Shown here piece after piece: positions 41,549 through 50,014 of a DNA stretch of 50,430 nt; within the stretch, counting starts at the first letter, position 1; each line of letters starts with the position of its first letter. The DNA is from Alistipes senegalensis. Lineage in GTDB: Bacteria; Bacteroidota; Bacteroidia; Bacteroidales; Rikenellaceae. The notes under the pieces are model-generated. The model saw only the letters and a list, made by a program, of their open reading frames with translations. It ran no database searches and was not told where the DNA came from. Made by a program: the position numbers and the translations under genes. The stretch covers positions 528,087 to 578,516 of the forward strand of contig JAMPGH010000001.1 in assembly GCA_023664045.1 (NCBI GenBank), read 5' to 3'.

Positions 41549-42001
41549 ATGCGGCTTCTCGTTCAGCGCGTGCGCCATGCTTCCGTCGCCGTCGGCGGCG
41601 AGTGCGTCTCCCGAATCGGAGCGGGCCTGCTGGCGTTGGTCGGCGTGGGACCCGACGATACGCCGGAGGACGTCGAGTATCTGGCCGGCAAGCTCGTGCG
41701 GCTGCGGATCTTCGACGACGAGGCGGGCGTGATGAACCTCGACGTCGCGCAGACCGGGGGCGAGGTGCTCCTCGTCAGCCAGTTCACGCTGATGGCTTCC
41801 ACACGCCGGGGCAACCGCCCCTCGTACGTCGGGGCGGCTCCCGAGGCTCTTTCGCGGCCGCTCTACGAAGCGTTGGCGCGGCGGATCGGCGAACTGCTCG
41901 GCCGTAGCATTCCCACAGGCCGCTTCGGCGCCGACATGCAGGTCTCGCTTCTGAACGACGGGCCCGTTACGATCTGGATCGATTCGAAAAGAAAAGAATA
42001 A
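41549..42001 (+). CDS. dtd: D-aminoacyl-tRNA deacylase
   Basis: 150 aa, standard length. It has the conserved start MRLLVQRVRHASVAVGGECV, the active-site SQFTLMASTRRGNRPSY and the C-terminal NDGPVTIWIDSK with the cross-subunit Gly-Pro motif. It hydrolyses D-amino acids (and glycine from tRNA-Ala) off tRNA, protecting translation. It begins 4 nt after the pseudouridine synthase stop. The 33-nt gap to the nuclease gene is AT-rich with no clear promoter. Confidence 0.95.
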   Translation: MRLLVQRVRHASVAVGGECVSRIGAGLLALVGVGPDDTPEDVEYLAGKLVRLRIFDDEAGVMNLDVAQTGGEVLLVSQFTLMASTRRGNRPSYVGAAPEALSRPLYEALARRIGELLGRSIPTGRFGADMQVSLLNDGPVTIWIDSKRKE

Positions 42002-42034
42002 CCGATTTTACCCTTTGAAATCCCTTTTTGCATT

Positions 42035-43384
42035 ATGAGGAATTTTCTGGCATTTCTGCTCTATTGTTTCGCACTGGCGATTCTCGCGTGCGACGACGAC
42101 AAGGTCTCATCGCCCGAGGAGTGGTTCCGGCAGACCGAGGTCGAGGTCGACGGCACGACCGCTACGGTTACGTGTCTCACGCTCTTCGGCGAGGGCGTCC
42201 TTTCGTCGGGTGCGTGCGGCTTCGTGTGCGCTCCCGTTTCGTCGGCGTCCGACGCTCCGTCCATCACCGTTACCGACCCCGAGATCGACGGCAGCATTCT
42301 CCGGTGCCGCCTGCAGTCGTTGGCCGCCGAGTCCAACTACACGATCTTCCCTTACGTCGAGATCGGCAGCCGGCGCATGACCGGCCGCCCGGCGGTCTTC
42401 CGCACCGGCAAGGCGCCCGAAACGCCCGATAACCCGGACAATCCGGATAACCCCGACAACCCGGACAATCCCGACAACCCGGACAATCCGGATAACCCGG
42501 ACAATCCCGATAACCCGGACAATCCCGATAACCCGGACAATCCCGATAACCCGGACAACCCGACCCCCCCCCGGCCGGGCGGTTATGCCGGCTGGCCCGA
42601 GCTGCCGCAGATGGAGGAGCGCCCCGGCGACCTCTACTATGCCACGCACGTCTGCCCCGCCTTCACCACCGCTTCGGGGGTCTTCGAGAGCAACCTGCGC
42701 AGCTATACCGTATGTTACAGCCACGACATGATGTCGGCCCTCTGGTCGGCCTACCCGCTCCATGCCAGCTACAAGGGTAACAGCGGGCGAAACGACAGCT
42801 TTGCGTATGACCCGAAGATTGCGCAGAATCTGCAGCCTGTGATCATTCAGTCGGCAGGTTCCTACAAACCGCAGCCCGGTTATTCGCGGGGCCACCTGCT
42901 GGCGTCGAACGACCGCACGGCTACCGAGGAGATGAACAAGCAGACTTTCTACGTTACCAACATGGCGCCGCAGTGGCAGAACGGCTTCAACAGTGGCGTC
43001 TGGTCGACGCTCGAAGAGAGCAGTTGGAACAACATCTGCGCCGACACGCTGTTCGTCGTCTCGGGCGTTTACTATGCCAATACCGACAAGACCGTAACGG
43101 ACAACGCCAAGCCTACGCCCAATACGGTCTACGTGCCGACGAACTTCTACAAGGTGATGATCCGCTCCCGCAGCGGCAACACGGGCAAACCGCTGTGCGA
43201 GCTCTCGGCCGACGAGATGCAGTGCATCGGCTTCTGGTTCGACAACCAAAGTTATCCCAACAATACCTCGCCGAAGTCTTATATAAAGAGCGTTGCAGAG
43301 ATCGAGGCGATTACCGGCATGACCTTCTTCCCCAACGTGCCCGACGCGCCGAAGAATTCCAGCGACGGCAGCTGGTCTTTCTGA
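42035..43384 (+). CDS. Lipoprotein DNA/RNA non-specific endonuclease with a (PDN)15 linker
   Basis: 449 aa. It has a signal peptide and lipobox (FALAILAC, Cys19) followed by Asp residues, so it is probably a surface lipoprotein. Residues about 30-125 form a fibronectin-like beta domain (WFRQTEVEVDGTTATVTCLT). Then comes a linker of 15 PDN units (about 131-175) and a Pro-rich stretch encoded over a C9 run. The nuclease domain (about 195-449) has YSRGHLLASNDRTA, where the catalytic His lies in the variant (D/S)RGH motif, and FYVTNMAPQWQNGFNSGVW with the metal-binding Asn. It should degrade nucleic acids outside the cell. The next gene starts 3 nt after the stop. Confidence 0.9.
   Translation: MRNFLAFLLYCFALAILACDDDKVSSPEEWFRQTEVEVDGTTATVTCLTLFGEGVLSSGACGFVCAPVSSASDAPSITVTDPEIDGSILRCRLQSLAAESNYTIFPYVEIGSRRMTGRPAVFRTGKAPETPDNPDNPDNPDNPDNPDNPDNPDNPDNPDNPDNPDNPDNPDNPDNPTPPRPGGYAGWPELPQMEERPGDLYYATHVCPAFTTASGVFESNLRSYTVCYSHDMMSALWSAYPLHASYKGNSGRNDSFAYDPKIAQNLQPVIIQSAGSYKPQPGYSRGHLLASNDRTATEEMNKQTFYVTNMAPQWQNGFNSGVWSTLEESSWNNICADTLFVVSGVYYANTDKTVTDNAKPTPNTVYVPTNFYKVMIRSRSGNTGKPLCELSADEMQCIGFWFDNQSYPNNTSPKSYIKSVAEIEAITGMTFFPNVPDAPKNSSDGSWSF
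42425..42559 (+). repeat. 15 tandem 9-nt units encoding Pro-Asp-Asn, followed by a C9 run
   Basis: The units alternate CCGGACAAT, CCCGATAAC, CCGGATAAC and related forms, which all encode PDN. Copy-number change would keep the frame. The nine C residues at 42564-42572 would not. Confidence 0.9.
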
Positions 43385-43387
43385 CGC

Positions 43388-44335
43388 ATGACCTACGCTT
43401 GGGGCGATTCGCGGCGGTATAACTCCTATGCGGGTTACTTCCGCCGCTTGTTCGGCGGGCGGGTGCAGAAGCTCTCCGTCGACGCCGGCTTCACCTGCCC
43501 CAACCGCGACGGCACCATCGCCCGGGGAGGGTGTACGTTCTGTGTCAACGGAGCGTTCACCCCCTCTTATTGTTCCCCCGCGAAGAGCATCGCGCAGCAG
43601 ATCGACGAGGGCATCGAGTTCCACCGGCGGCGTTACCGCCATGCGTCGCGCTACCTCGTTTATTTTCAGTCCTATTCCAACACCTACGCGCCCCTCGACC
43701 GGCTGCGGGAGCTCTACGGCGAGGCCCTCGCGCATCCCGACGTGGCCGGCATCGTCGTCGGCACGCGTCCCGACTGCGTCGACGAGCGGAAACTCGACTT
43801 CTTCGCCGGGCTGGCCCGCTCGCACTACGTCGCTCTCGAATACGGCATCGAGTCTACTTTCGACACCACGCTCCGCGCCGTCAACCGCGGGCACGACTTC
43901 GCCGCGGCCGAGCGGGCCGTGCGGATGACCGCCGAGCGGGGACTGCCCGTCGGCGCACACTTCATTCTGGGGCTTCCCGGCGAGACGGACGAGATGCTCC
44001 TCGCGCAGACCGCCCGCATCAACGCCCTGCCGCTCACGACGGTCAAGTTCCACCAGCTGCAGATCTTCCGCTCCACGGCGATGGCCGCCCAGTACGACGC
44101 CGACCCGGGGCGCTTCCGCTTCTGGTCGCTGGAGGAGTACATCGACCTCTTCGTCGAAATCCTGCGGCGCCTGCGGCCCGATCTGGTCGTCGAACGCTTC
44201 GCCTCCGAGGCACCGCCGCGCTACCACTACGGCCCCGGCTGGGGATTGGTGCGCAACGAGCGGCTGTGGAGCCTGCTCGAAAAAAGATTGGAGGAGACCG
44301 ATACCTATCAAGGCGATTTTTTTATACATTTGTAA
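43388..44335 (+). CDS. Radical SAM protein, TIGR01212/YhcC family
   Basis: 315 aa. The [4Fe-4S] site is the unusual CPNRDGTIARGGCTFC (C-x11-C-x2-C) typical of this family, not the common CX3CX2C. GIVVGTRPDCVDERKLDFFA and ALEYGIESTFDTTLRAVNRG follow, as does AHFILGLPGETDEMLLAQT. The family is widespread and its reaction is not established. It starts 3 nt after the nuclease stop. Its 3' end contains a TACATTTG (44325-44332) that likely drives the yitT gene. Confidence 0.88.
   Translation: MTYAWGDSRRYNSYAGYFRRLFGGRVQKLSVDAGFTCPNRDGTIARGGCTFCVNGAFTPSYCSPAKSIAQQIDEGIEFHRRRYRHASRYLVYFQSYSNTYAPLDRLRELYGEALAHPDVAGIVVGTRPDCVDERKLDFFAGLARSHYVALEYGIESTFDTTLRAVNRGHDFAAAERAVRMTAERGLPVGAHFILGLPGETDEMLLAQTARINALPLTTVKFHQLQIFRSTAMAAQYDADPGRFRFWSLEEYIDLFVEILRRLRPDLVVERFASEAPPRYHYGPGWGLVRNERLWSLLEKRLEETDTYQGDFFIHL
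44325..44332 (+). promoter_or_regulatory. -7 element TACATTTG upstream of the YitT gene
   Basis: Consensus TACATTTG within the last codons of the radical SAM gene, 14 nt before the ATG at 44347. No -33 TTTG. Confidence 0.4.
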
Positions 44336-44346
44336 CATTCTAACCA

Positions 44347-45255
44347 ATGTCTCTTATGGAAACTTCGCTTCCGTCGCGGTTGTTGGCCGGCATCCGGGAG
44401 TACTCTCTGATGACCGTGGGCATGTTCCTCTACGCTTTCGGATGGATCGGCTGCATCCTGCCCGCCGACGGTATGGGCGGCGGTGCCGCGGGTCTTTCGC
44501 TCGTGCTCTGCACGGCCGTGGAGCATCTTTTCGGCTGGCAGGTCAACATCGGCACGATGGTCTTCCTCATCAATGCCCTGCTGCTGCTCGTCGCAGGGTT
44601 CATCGTGGGGTGGAAGTTCGGCATCAAGACCGTCTTCTCGATCATCGTGATCTCCGTGGCGATGAACTTCTGGCAGGACGTGCTGCCCGCGGAGGGACTT
44701 TTCGCCGGCATGGAGAATATCCTGCAGGTCATCTTGGGCGGCGTGCTGGCCGGCATCGGCGTCGCGGTCTGCTTCAAGCAGGGCGGCTCGACCGGCGGCG
44801 TGGACATCGTGGCGATGATCATCAACAAGTACCGCACGGTGCGCTACGGCAACATCGTCATGTGTTCCGATTTCGTCATCATCGGCTCGGCGCTGCTCGT
44901 GGGCAAGACGCTCAACACGGTGGTCTACGGCTATATCCTCACCGCCGTCTTCGGTTATACGGTCGACATGATCATGTCGGGCAACCAGCAGTCCAACCAG
45001 CTCTTCATCATGAGCCACAAATACGAGGAGATCACCCGCGCCATCCTGCAGGACGCCCACCGGGGCGTAACGCTTCTCGACGGCATGGGCGGCTATACGC
45101 ACGAGAAGATGAAGGTCGTGGTCGTCGTGTGCCGCAAACGCGAAACTTCCAAAGTCCTCAAGGTCGTCAAGTCGGTCGACCCCGCGGCTTTCATGTCGAT
45201 CGGCTCCGTCGCCGGGGTCTACGGACAGGGTTTTCAGGCGCTCCCCAAGATGTAG
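44347..45255 (+). CDS. YitT-family membrane protein with C-terminal DUF2179 domain
   Basis: 302 aa. Five to six hydrophobic segments lie in residues 20-215 (starting SLMTVGMFLYAFGWIGCILP), with the family signature KQGGSTGGVDIVAMIINKY. A soluble DUF2179 domain follows at about 220-300 (QLFIMSHKYEEITRAILQDA, GVTLLDGMGGYTHEKMKVVV). It sits in the inner membrane; transport has been proposed but substrates are unknown. The PriA start codon immediately follows its stop (TAG then ATG), so the genes are tightly linked. Confidence 0.9.
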   Translation: MSLMETSLPSRLLAGIREYSLMTVGMFLYAFGWIGCILPADGMGGGAAGLSLVLCTAVEHLFGWQVNIGTMVFLINALLLLVAGFIVGWKFGIKTVFSIIVISVAMNFWQDVLPAEGLFAGMENILQVILGGVLAGIGVAVCFKQGGSTGGVDIVAMIINKYRTVRYGNIVMCSDFVIIGSALLVGKTLNTVVYGYILTAVFGYTVDMIMSGNQQSNQLFIMSHKYEEITRAILQDAHRGVTLLDGMGGYTHEKMKVVVVVCRKRETSKVLKVVKSVDPAAFMSIGSVAGVYGQGFQALPKM

Positions 45256-47514
45256 ATGGAGCGCTTCGCCGACATCGTGCTGCCGCTGGCGCAGCCGGCC
45301 TACACTTTCTCCGTGCCCGAGGGTATGGAGCTCGCGCCGGGCTTCGGCGTGGCGGTGCAGTTCGGCGCCCGCAGGTTCTATGCGGGCATCGTCTGGCGGG
45401 TCCATGACCGGCGGCCCGACTTCCGGAATATCAAACCCGTGCGGCGCGTGCTCTACGACCGGCCGCTGCTCTCGGCCGGGCAGATGGCTCTGTGGGAGTG
45501 GATCGCTTCCTACTACATGTGTTCGCCCGGCGAGGTGATGCGCGCGGCGCTTCCGTCGTTGATGAAGCCTTCGGCCGACAGCGAGGAGCGTTTCGCCGAC
45601 GGGGAGTTCCGGCCCCGCACCGAAACCTATTTCTCCCTCGCACCGGAGTTGTACGATCAGGAGCGCCTGCACCAACTCTTCGAAAAGTTGGAGCGTCGCG
45701 CTCCCAAGCAGTACGAGGCGTTGCTCGAACTCGCTTCGGCGGGTGCCGACGGGGGGCTCCCCGTCGGCGAGGTGCCGCGGCGCCTCCTGCAGGCCGAACG
45801 GACCGTGCTCCATGCGTTGGAGCATAAGGGCTACATCTCTTCCGCCGAGCACGAGCGGACCGTCGAGCGGGGCTCCGCCGCTTTCCGTCTCCCTTCCTTG
45901 ACGCCCCACCAGCAAAGGGCCCTCGACGAGTTGCGCCGGCAGTTCGCCGCCGGCAAGCGCACCGCTTTGTTGCACGGCGTTACTTCGTCGGGCAAAACCG
46001 AAATCTATATCCACCTCGTCGCCGAGGTGCTCTCCCGGGGCGGCGACGTTCTCTTGCTGGTGCCCGAAATCGCCCTCACGGCCCAGTTGATCGAGCGCAT
46101 GGAGCGCATCTTCGGCAGCCGCGTTACGCCCTACCACTCGCGCCTCACGGACCGGCAGCGCTCCGAAACCTACCTGCGGCTCAACCGCTCCGCCGGGGGC
46201 GAGTTCGTCGTGGGAGTGCGGTCGTCGATCTTCCTGCCTTTGTCGAGGCTGGAGCTCGTCGTCGTCGACGAGGAGCACGACGCCAGTTACAAGCAGGCCG
46301 AGCCGGCACCGCGCTACCACGCCCGCGACTGCGCCGTGGTGATGGCTCAGCTCTTCGGCGGCCATGCACTGCTCGGCAGCGCCACCCCCTCGTTGGAGAC
46401 GTGGACCAACGCCGTCGCCGGCAAGTACGGCCGGGCCGCGCTTACCGAGCGGTACGGCGCGGCGCGGCTGCCCGAGATCTTCGTCTCCGATACCTTGCGG
46501 GCGGCACGGCGCGGCGAGCGGCACGCCCATTTCAACAAGTTGCTTCTGGACAAGATCGGCCAAACCCTCGACCGGGGCGAGCAGGCGATGTTGTTCCAGA
46601 ACCGCCGCGGTTTCTCGCCCTACGTCGAGTGTACGGAGTGCGGTTGGACGGCCCGCTGCCCCGACTGCAACGTAACGCTCACCTACCACAAGGCGGGCGG
46701 GCGGCTCGTCTGCCACTATTGCGGCCATGCGGAGCCCGTGCCGGCCAAGTGCCCTTCATGCCGGGTTACCGACGTCGTGCCGATGGGCTTCGGTACCGAG
46801 AAGATCGAGGAGGAGATCGCCCGGCTCTTTCCCGCGGCGCGCGTGGCGCGGCTCGACCGCGACACGGTTACTTCCGAGCGGGCTTTCAACGCCATCATCG
46901 CCGCTTTCGCGCGCCGCGAGACCGACATTCTGGTCGGCACGCAGATGATTACCAAAGGTTTCGACTTCGAGGGCGTGGCGTTGGTGGGCATCCTCAATGC
47001 CGACAACATGCTCAACAACCCCGATTTCCGGGCCGGCGAGCGGGCCTACCAGTTGATGACGCAGGTCGCCGGCCGCGCCGGCCGCAGGGCGCAGGGGGGC
47101 GAGGTCGTGATCCAGACTTCGGACCCGGGCCACCCCGTGATCCGGCAAGTCGTCGAGGGCGATTTCGAGGCGATGGTGCGTATGCAGCTCGCCGACCGGC
47201 AGGCGTTCTTCTATCCGCCTTACGCCCGGTTGACGGCCCTCACCTTGCGGCATCGCGATCCGCAGCTGCTGCGACGGGGTGCCGCTTCGTTGGCCGAAGC
47301 GTTGCGCAAACGTTTCGGCAGGCGGCTGCTGGGCCCGATGGCTCCGCCCGTCGACCGCATCCGGGGCGAGTATCTCTCGGGGTTGTTGCTCAAGATCGAG
47401 AGCGGCGCTTCGTCGGCCCGGGCCCGCGAATTGTTGGCCGCCGAGTTGCAGCGCTTCGCGCAGCACCCCGAATTCCGGAATATCGTCGTCATTCCCGATG
47501 TCGATCCTCAGTGA
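45256..47514 (+). CDS. priA: Primosomal protein N' (replication restart helicase)
   Basis: 752 aa. An N-terminal DNA-binding domain is followed by the SF2 helicase core with Walker A LLHGVTSSGKTEIYIHLVAE, DEEH in LVVVDEEHDASYKQAEPAPR and SATPSLETW. The zinc-binding region has eight Cys in two groups (CTECGWTARCPDCNVTL, CHYCGHAEPVPAKCPSC). It continues with GTQMITKGFDFEGVALVGIL and QVAGRAGRRAQGGEVVIQT. It reloads the replisome at stalled forks. It starts directly after yitT's stop and overlaps the comF start by 17 nt. dnaB lies nearby at 48446, a replication-related neighbourhood. Confidence 0.95.
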   Translation: MERFADIVLPLAQPAYTFSVPEGMELAPGFGVAVQFGARRFYAGIVWRVHDRRPDFRNIKPVRRVLYDRPLLSAGQMALWEWIASYYMCSPGEVMRAALPSLMKPSADSEERFADGEFRPRTETYFSLAPELYDQERLHQLFEKLERRAPKQYEALLELASAGADGGLPVGEVPRRLLQAERTVLHALEHKGYISSAEHERTVERGSAAFRLPSLTPHQQRALDELRRQFAAGKRTALLHGVTSSGKTEIYIHLVAEVLSRGGDVLLLVPEIALTAQLIERMERIFGSRVTPYHSRLTDRQRSETYLRLNRSAGGEFVVGVRSSIFLPLSRLELVVVDEEHDASYKQAEPAPRYHARDCAVVMAQLFGGHALLGSATPSLETWTNAVAGKYGRAALTERYGAARLPEIFVSDTLRAARRGERHAHFNKLLLDKIGQTLDRGEQAMLFQNRRGFSPYVECTECGWTARCPDCNVTLTYHKAGGRLVCHYCGHAEPVPAKCPSCRVTDVVPMGFGTEKIEEEIARLFPAARVARLDRDTVTSERAFNAIIAAFARRETDILVGTQMITKGFDFEGVALVGILNADNMLNNPDFRAGERAYQLMTQVAGRAGRRAQGGEVVIQTSDPGHPVIRQVVEGDFEAMVRMQLADRQAFFYPPYARLTALTLRHRDPQLLRRGAASLAEALRKRFGRRLLGPMAPPVDRIRGEYLSGLLLKIESGASSARARELLAAELQRFAQHPEFRNIVVIPDVDPQ

Positions 47515-48220
47515 GTTGTTCCGCGACGTCGCGTCGCTCTTCTTCGTCGCGTCGTGCCCGGTCTGCGGCCGGCCTTTGACACGGGGCGAGGACGTCATTT
47601 GCACCTTCTGCCGCATGACGGCGCCCCTCACCGGCTTCTGGAACGAGGCCGACAACCCGGTCTTCCGTAAGTTCTGGGGCGTGGTGCCCGTGGTGCGGGC
47701 GTCGGGATTCCTCTTTTTCGTGCACGGCAGCGGCTGGCGGCGGGCGATCCACGGGTTCAAGTACCGCGGGGCTTGGCGCACGGCCCGCATGCTGGGCGAG
47801 TGGTACGGATCGCGACTGGCCGAAAGCGGCCTCTACGGCACCGTCGACCTCGTCGTGCCGCTTCCGCTGCATCCGCTCAAACGGTTGCGGCGCGGCTACA
47901 ACCAGTCGGAGTATATCGCCGAGGGCATCGCCGCGCAATTAGGCGTCGGGGTCGACCGGCATAGCGTCCGGCGGCAGCGCAATACCGCGGCGCAGGCCCT
48001 CCGGTCCCGGCGCGAGCGGGCGGAGAACGTCGCGGGGGCTTTCGCCGTGCGGCATCCCGAGCATCTGGCCGGGAAACACATCCTGTTGGTCGACGACGTG
48101 ATGACCACGGGCAGTACGTTGGCCGCCTGCGCCGAGGCGATCTTGCAGGCCGTCCCCGACTGCCGCCTCAGCATCGCGGCCCTCGCCGTCTCGCGCCGCG
48201 AGCTGGGGTTGAAAGGGTGA
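47498..48220 (+). CDS. comF: ComF-family phosphoribosyltransferase-like protein
   Basis: 240 aa. An N-terminal zinc finger (SCPVCGRPLTRGEDVICTFC) is followed by a linker and a PRTase domain with YNQSEYIAEGIAAQLGV, RNTAAQALRSRRERAENVAG and the ribose-phosphate-binding LLVDDVMTTGSTLAACAEAI. ComF proteins are needed for DNA uptake in some bacteria and interact with PriA in the few cases studied. Here the gene overlaps the priA 3' end, a close physical link. The start is the ATG at 47498. Confidence 0.9.
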   Translation: MSILSELFRDVASLFFVASCPVCGRPLTRGEDVICTFCRMTAPLTGFWNEADNPVFRKFWGVVPVVRASGFLFFVHGSGWRRAIHGFKYRGAWRTARMLGEWYGSRLAESGLYGTVDLVVPLPLHPLKRLRRGYNQSEYIAEGIAAQLGVGVDRHSVRRQRNTAAQALRSRRERAENVAGAFAVRHPEHLAGKHILLVDDVMTTGSTLAACAEAILQAVPDCRLSIAALAVSRRELGLKG

Positions 48221-48390
48221 GCTGGCGGAGCATGATAATCCGATCGTCATCTGCATGTTCCATAATTTCTCGATCCTCGTTTTCGACTCCGGCCGTCGCT
48301 GCATCTCGAAATCGGATCTCTCGCAACCCCGGTCCGGGCGGGTGCGTCGGACGTTTTTTCATTTTTCGTTTCCGATTCTTCATCCCGCTT

Positions 48391-48421
48391 TTTGATATGT
48401 CCGCCCGAATCGTTATTTTTG
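48391..48421 (+). promoter_or_regulatory. Bacteroidetes-type promoter of dnaB
   Basis: TTTG (48391-48394), 19 nt, TATTTTTG (48414-48421), 24 nt before the ATG at 48446. Full consensus. The rest of the 225-nt gap after comF contains only a weak 5-bp hairpin with six T (48332-48359). Confidence 0.75.
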
Positions 48422-48445
48422 AAGGCTGAAAGAAACCCATACGAA

Positions 48446-50002
48446 ATGGCTAAGGATTTTACCCCCTCCCGCCGCAACGGCGAGGCCTACGACGAACTGA
48501 CCGCCTCGGCCGGCAGCGTACCCCCGCAGGCGGTCGAGCTGGAGGAGGCGGTGCTGGGCGCCCTGATGCTCGAAAAGGACAGCATCATCGCCGTGCAGGA
48601 GTTCGTTACTCCCGAGTCGTTCTACACCGAGGAGCACCGGTCGATCTACAAGGCGATCGAGGAGTTGTCGATGGAGCTCAAACCCATCGACCTCTACACC
48701 GTAACCGAGCGCTTGAAGGTCAAGAAGGAGTTGCGGAAGGTGGGCGGCGCTTCGTATCTGGCGCAGCTCACGCAGAAGGTCGGCTCGGCGGCCAACGTCG
48801 AGTTCCACGCCAAGATCATCGCCCAGAAGTACGTGCAGCGCGAGCTGATCCGCTCGGCGACCGAGATCCAGCGCCGTTCGTACGACGAGTCGACCGACGT
48901 TACCGAGTTGATCGGATTCGCCGAGGGCGAGATCTTCAAGGTTTCCGAGGGACATGTCAAGCGGTCCGTGCAGTCGTCCAAAGACATCTTGGCCCGCGCT
49001 CTGATGCAGATCGAGGAGGCGTCGAAGAACTCCAGCGCCTTCAACGGCGTGCCGTCGGGTTTCATGGCCATCGACCGCGTTACGTTGGGGTGGCAGCTTT
49101 CGGACCTGATCATCATCGCAGCCCGTCCGTCAATGGGCAAGACGGCTTTCGTCTTGTCGATGGCCCGCAACATGGCCGTCGACCACGAGGCCGGCGTGGC
49201 GTTCTTCTCGCTCGAAATGTCGTCCGTGCAGCTGATGATGCGTCTGATCATCGCCGAAACGGGTCTGAGCGGCAACGACGTCAAGTCGGGACGCCTCTCG
49301 CCCGAGCAGTGGCGCCACCTCGAATCGGCCACCAAGCCGTTGGGCGCCGCACCCCTGTTCATCGACGACACGCCGGCCCTCTCGGTCTTCGAGTTCCGCT
49401 CGAAGGCGCGGCGTCTGAAGATCCACAACGACATCAAGATCATCATCATCGACTACCTCCAGCTCATGACCGGCAATCAGGACTCGAAGGGCAACCGCGA
49501 GCAGGAGGTGGCTTTCATATCGCGTACGCTCAAGGCCATCGCCAAAGAGCTGAACGTGCCGATCATCGCCCTCTCGCAGCTGAGCCGCGCCACCGAAATG
49601 CGCGGCGGTTCGAAGCGGCCCCAGCTCTCGGACCTCCGCGAGTCGGGCGCCATCGAACAGGACGCCGACATCGTGGCCTTCATCCACCGTCCCGAGTACT
49701 ACGGCATCAATCAGGACGAGAACGGCATGCCTACGGCCGGTTTGGCCGAGATCATCATCGCCAAGCACCGCAACGGCGCCGTGTGCGACGTCAACCTGCG
49801 CTTCCTCAAGGAGCAGGCCCGCTTCGCCGACATGGACGACACGATGCTGCCTCCTTCGCAGGCCCTCGACAGCCAGCAGGCCTACGACGATTACGCCAGC
49901 GGCCTGAACGAGCCCTCCGCCGGCGGTGCGTTGGGCGCCGCGGCCGGGGGCGGAGAGTTCGACCTGACGCCCCCGTCGCTCAGCGACGAGGCGCCTTTCT
50001 AA
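48446..50002 (+). CDS. dnaB: Replicative DNA helicase
   Basis: 518 aa. The N-terminal DnaB domain (SVPPQAVELEEAVLGALMLE, about residues 30-130) is followed by the RecA-like helicase domain with Walker A in IIAARPSMGKTAFVLSMARN, Walker B in IKIIIIDYLQLMTG, IALSQLSRATEMRGGSKRPQ and the arginine-rich segment LRESGAIEQDADIVAF. The Gly-rich C-terminal tail (SAGGALGAAAGGGEFDLTPP) is typical of Bacteroidetes DnaB. It unwinds DNA at the replication fork. The ATG at 48446 is chosen because the promoter lies inside the longer frame. The YifB-type gene starts 12 nt after its stop. Confidence 0.96.
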   Translation: MAKDFTPSRRNGEAYDELTASAGSVPPQAVELEEAVLGALMLEKDSIIAVQEFVTPESFYTEEHRSIYKAIEELSMELKPIDLYTVTERLKVKKELRKVGGASYLAQLTQKVGSAANVEFHAKIIAQKYVQRELIRSATEIQRRSYDESTDVTELIGFAEGEIFKVSEGHVKRSVQSSKDILARALMQIEEASKNSSAFNGVPSGFMAIDRVTLGWQLSDLIIIAARPSMGKTAFVLSMARNMAVDHEAGVAFFSLEMSSVQLMMRLIIAETGLSGNDVKSGRLSPEQWRHLESATKPLGAAPLFIDDTPALSVFEFRSKARRLKIHNDIKIIIIDYLQLMTGNQDSKGNREQEVAFISRTLKAIAKELNVPIIALSQLSRATEMRGGSKRPQLSDLRESGAIEQDADIVAFIHRPEYYGINQDENGMPTAGLAEIIIAKHRNGAVCDVNLRFLKEQARFADMDDTMLPPSQALDSQQAYDDYASGLNEPSAGGALGAAAGGGEFDLTPPSLSDEAPF

Positions 50003-50014
50003 TCCGAGGGGGCC

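Noticed and set aside
42425-42559. Short regular repeats that might be a CRISPR array
   Set aside because: The units are contiguous 9-mers with no spacers and encode a Pro-Asp-Asn linker within a coding gene.
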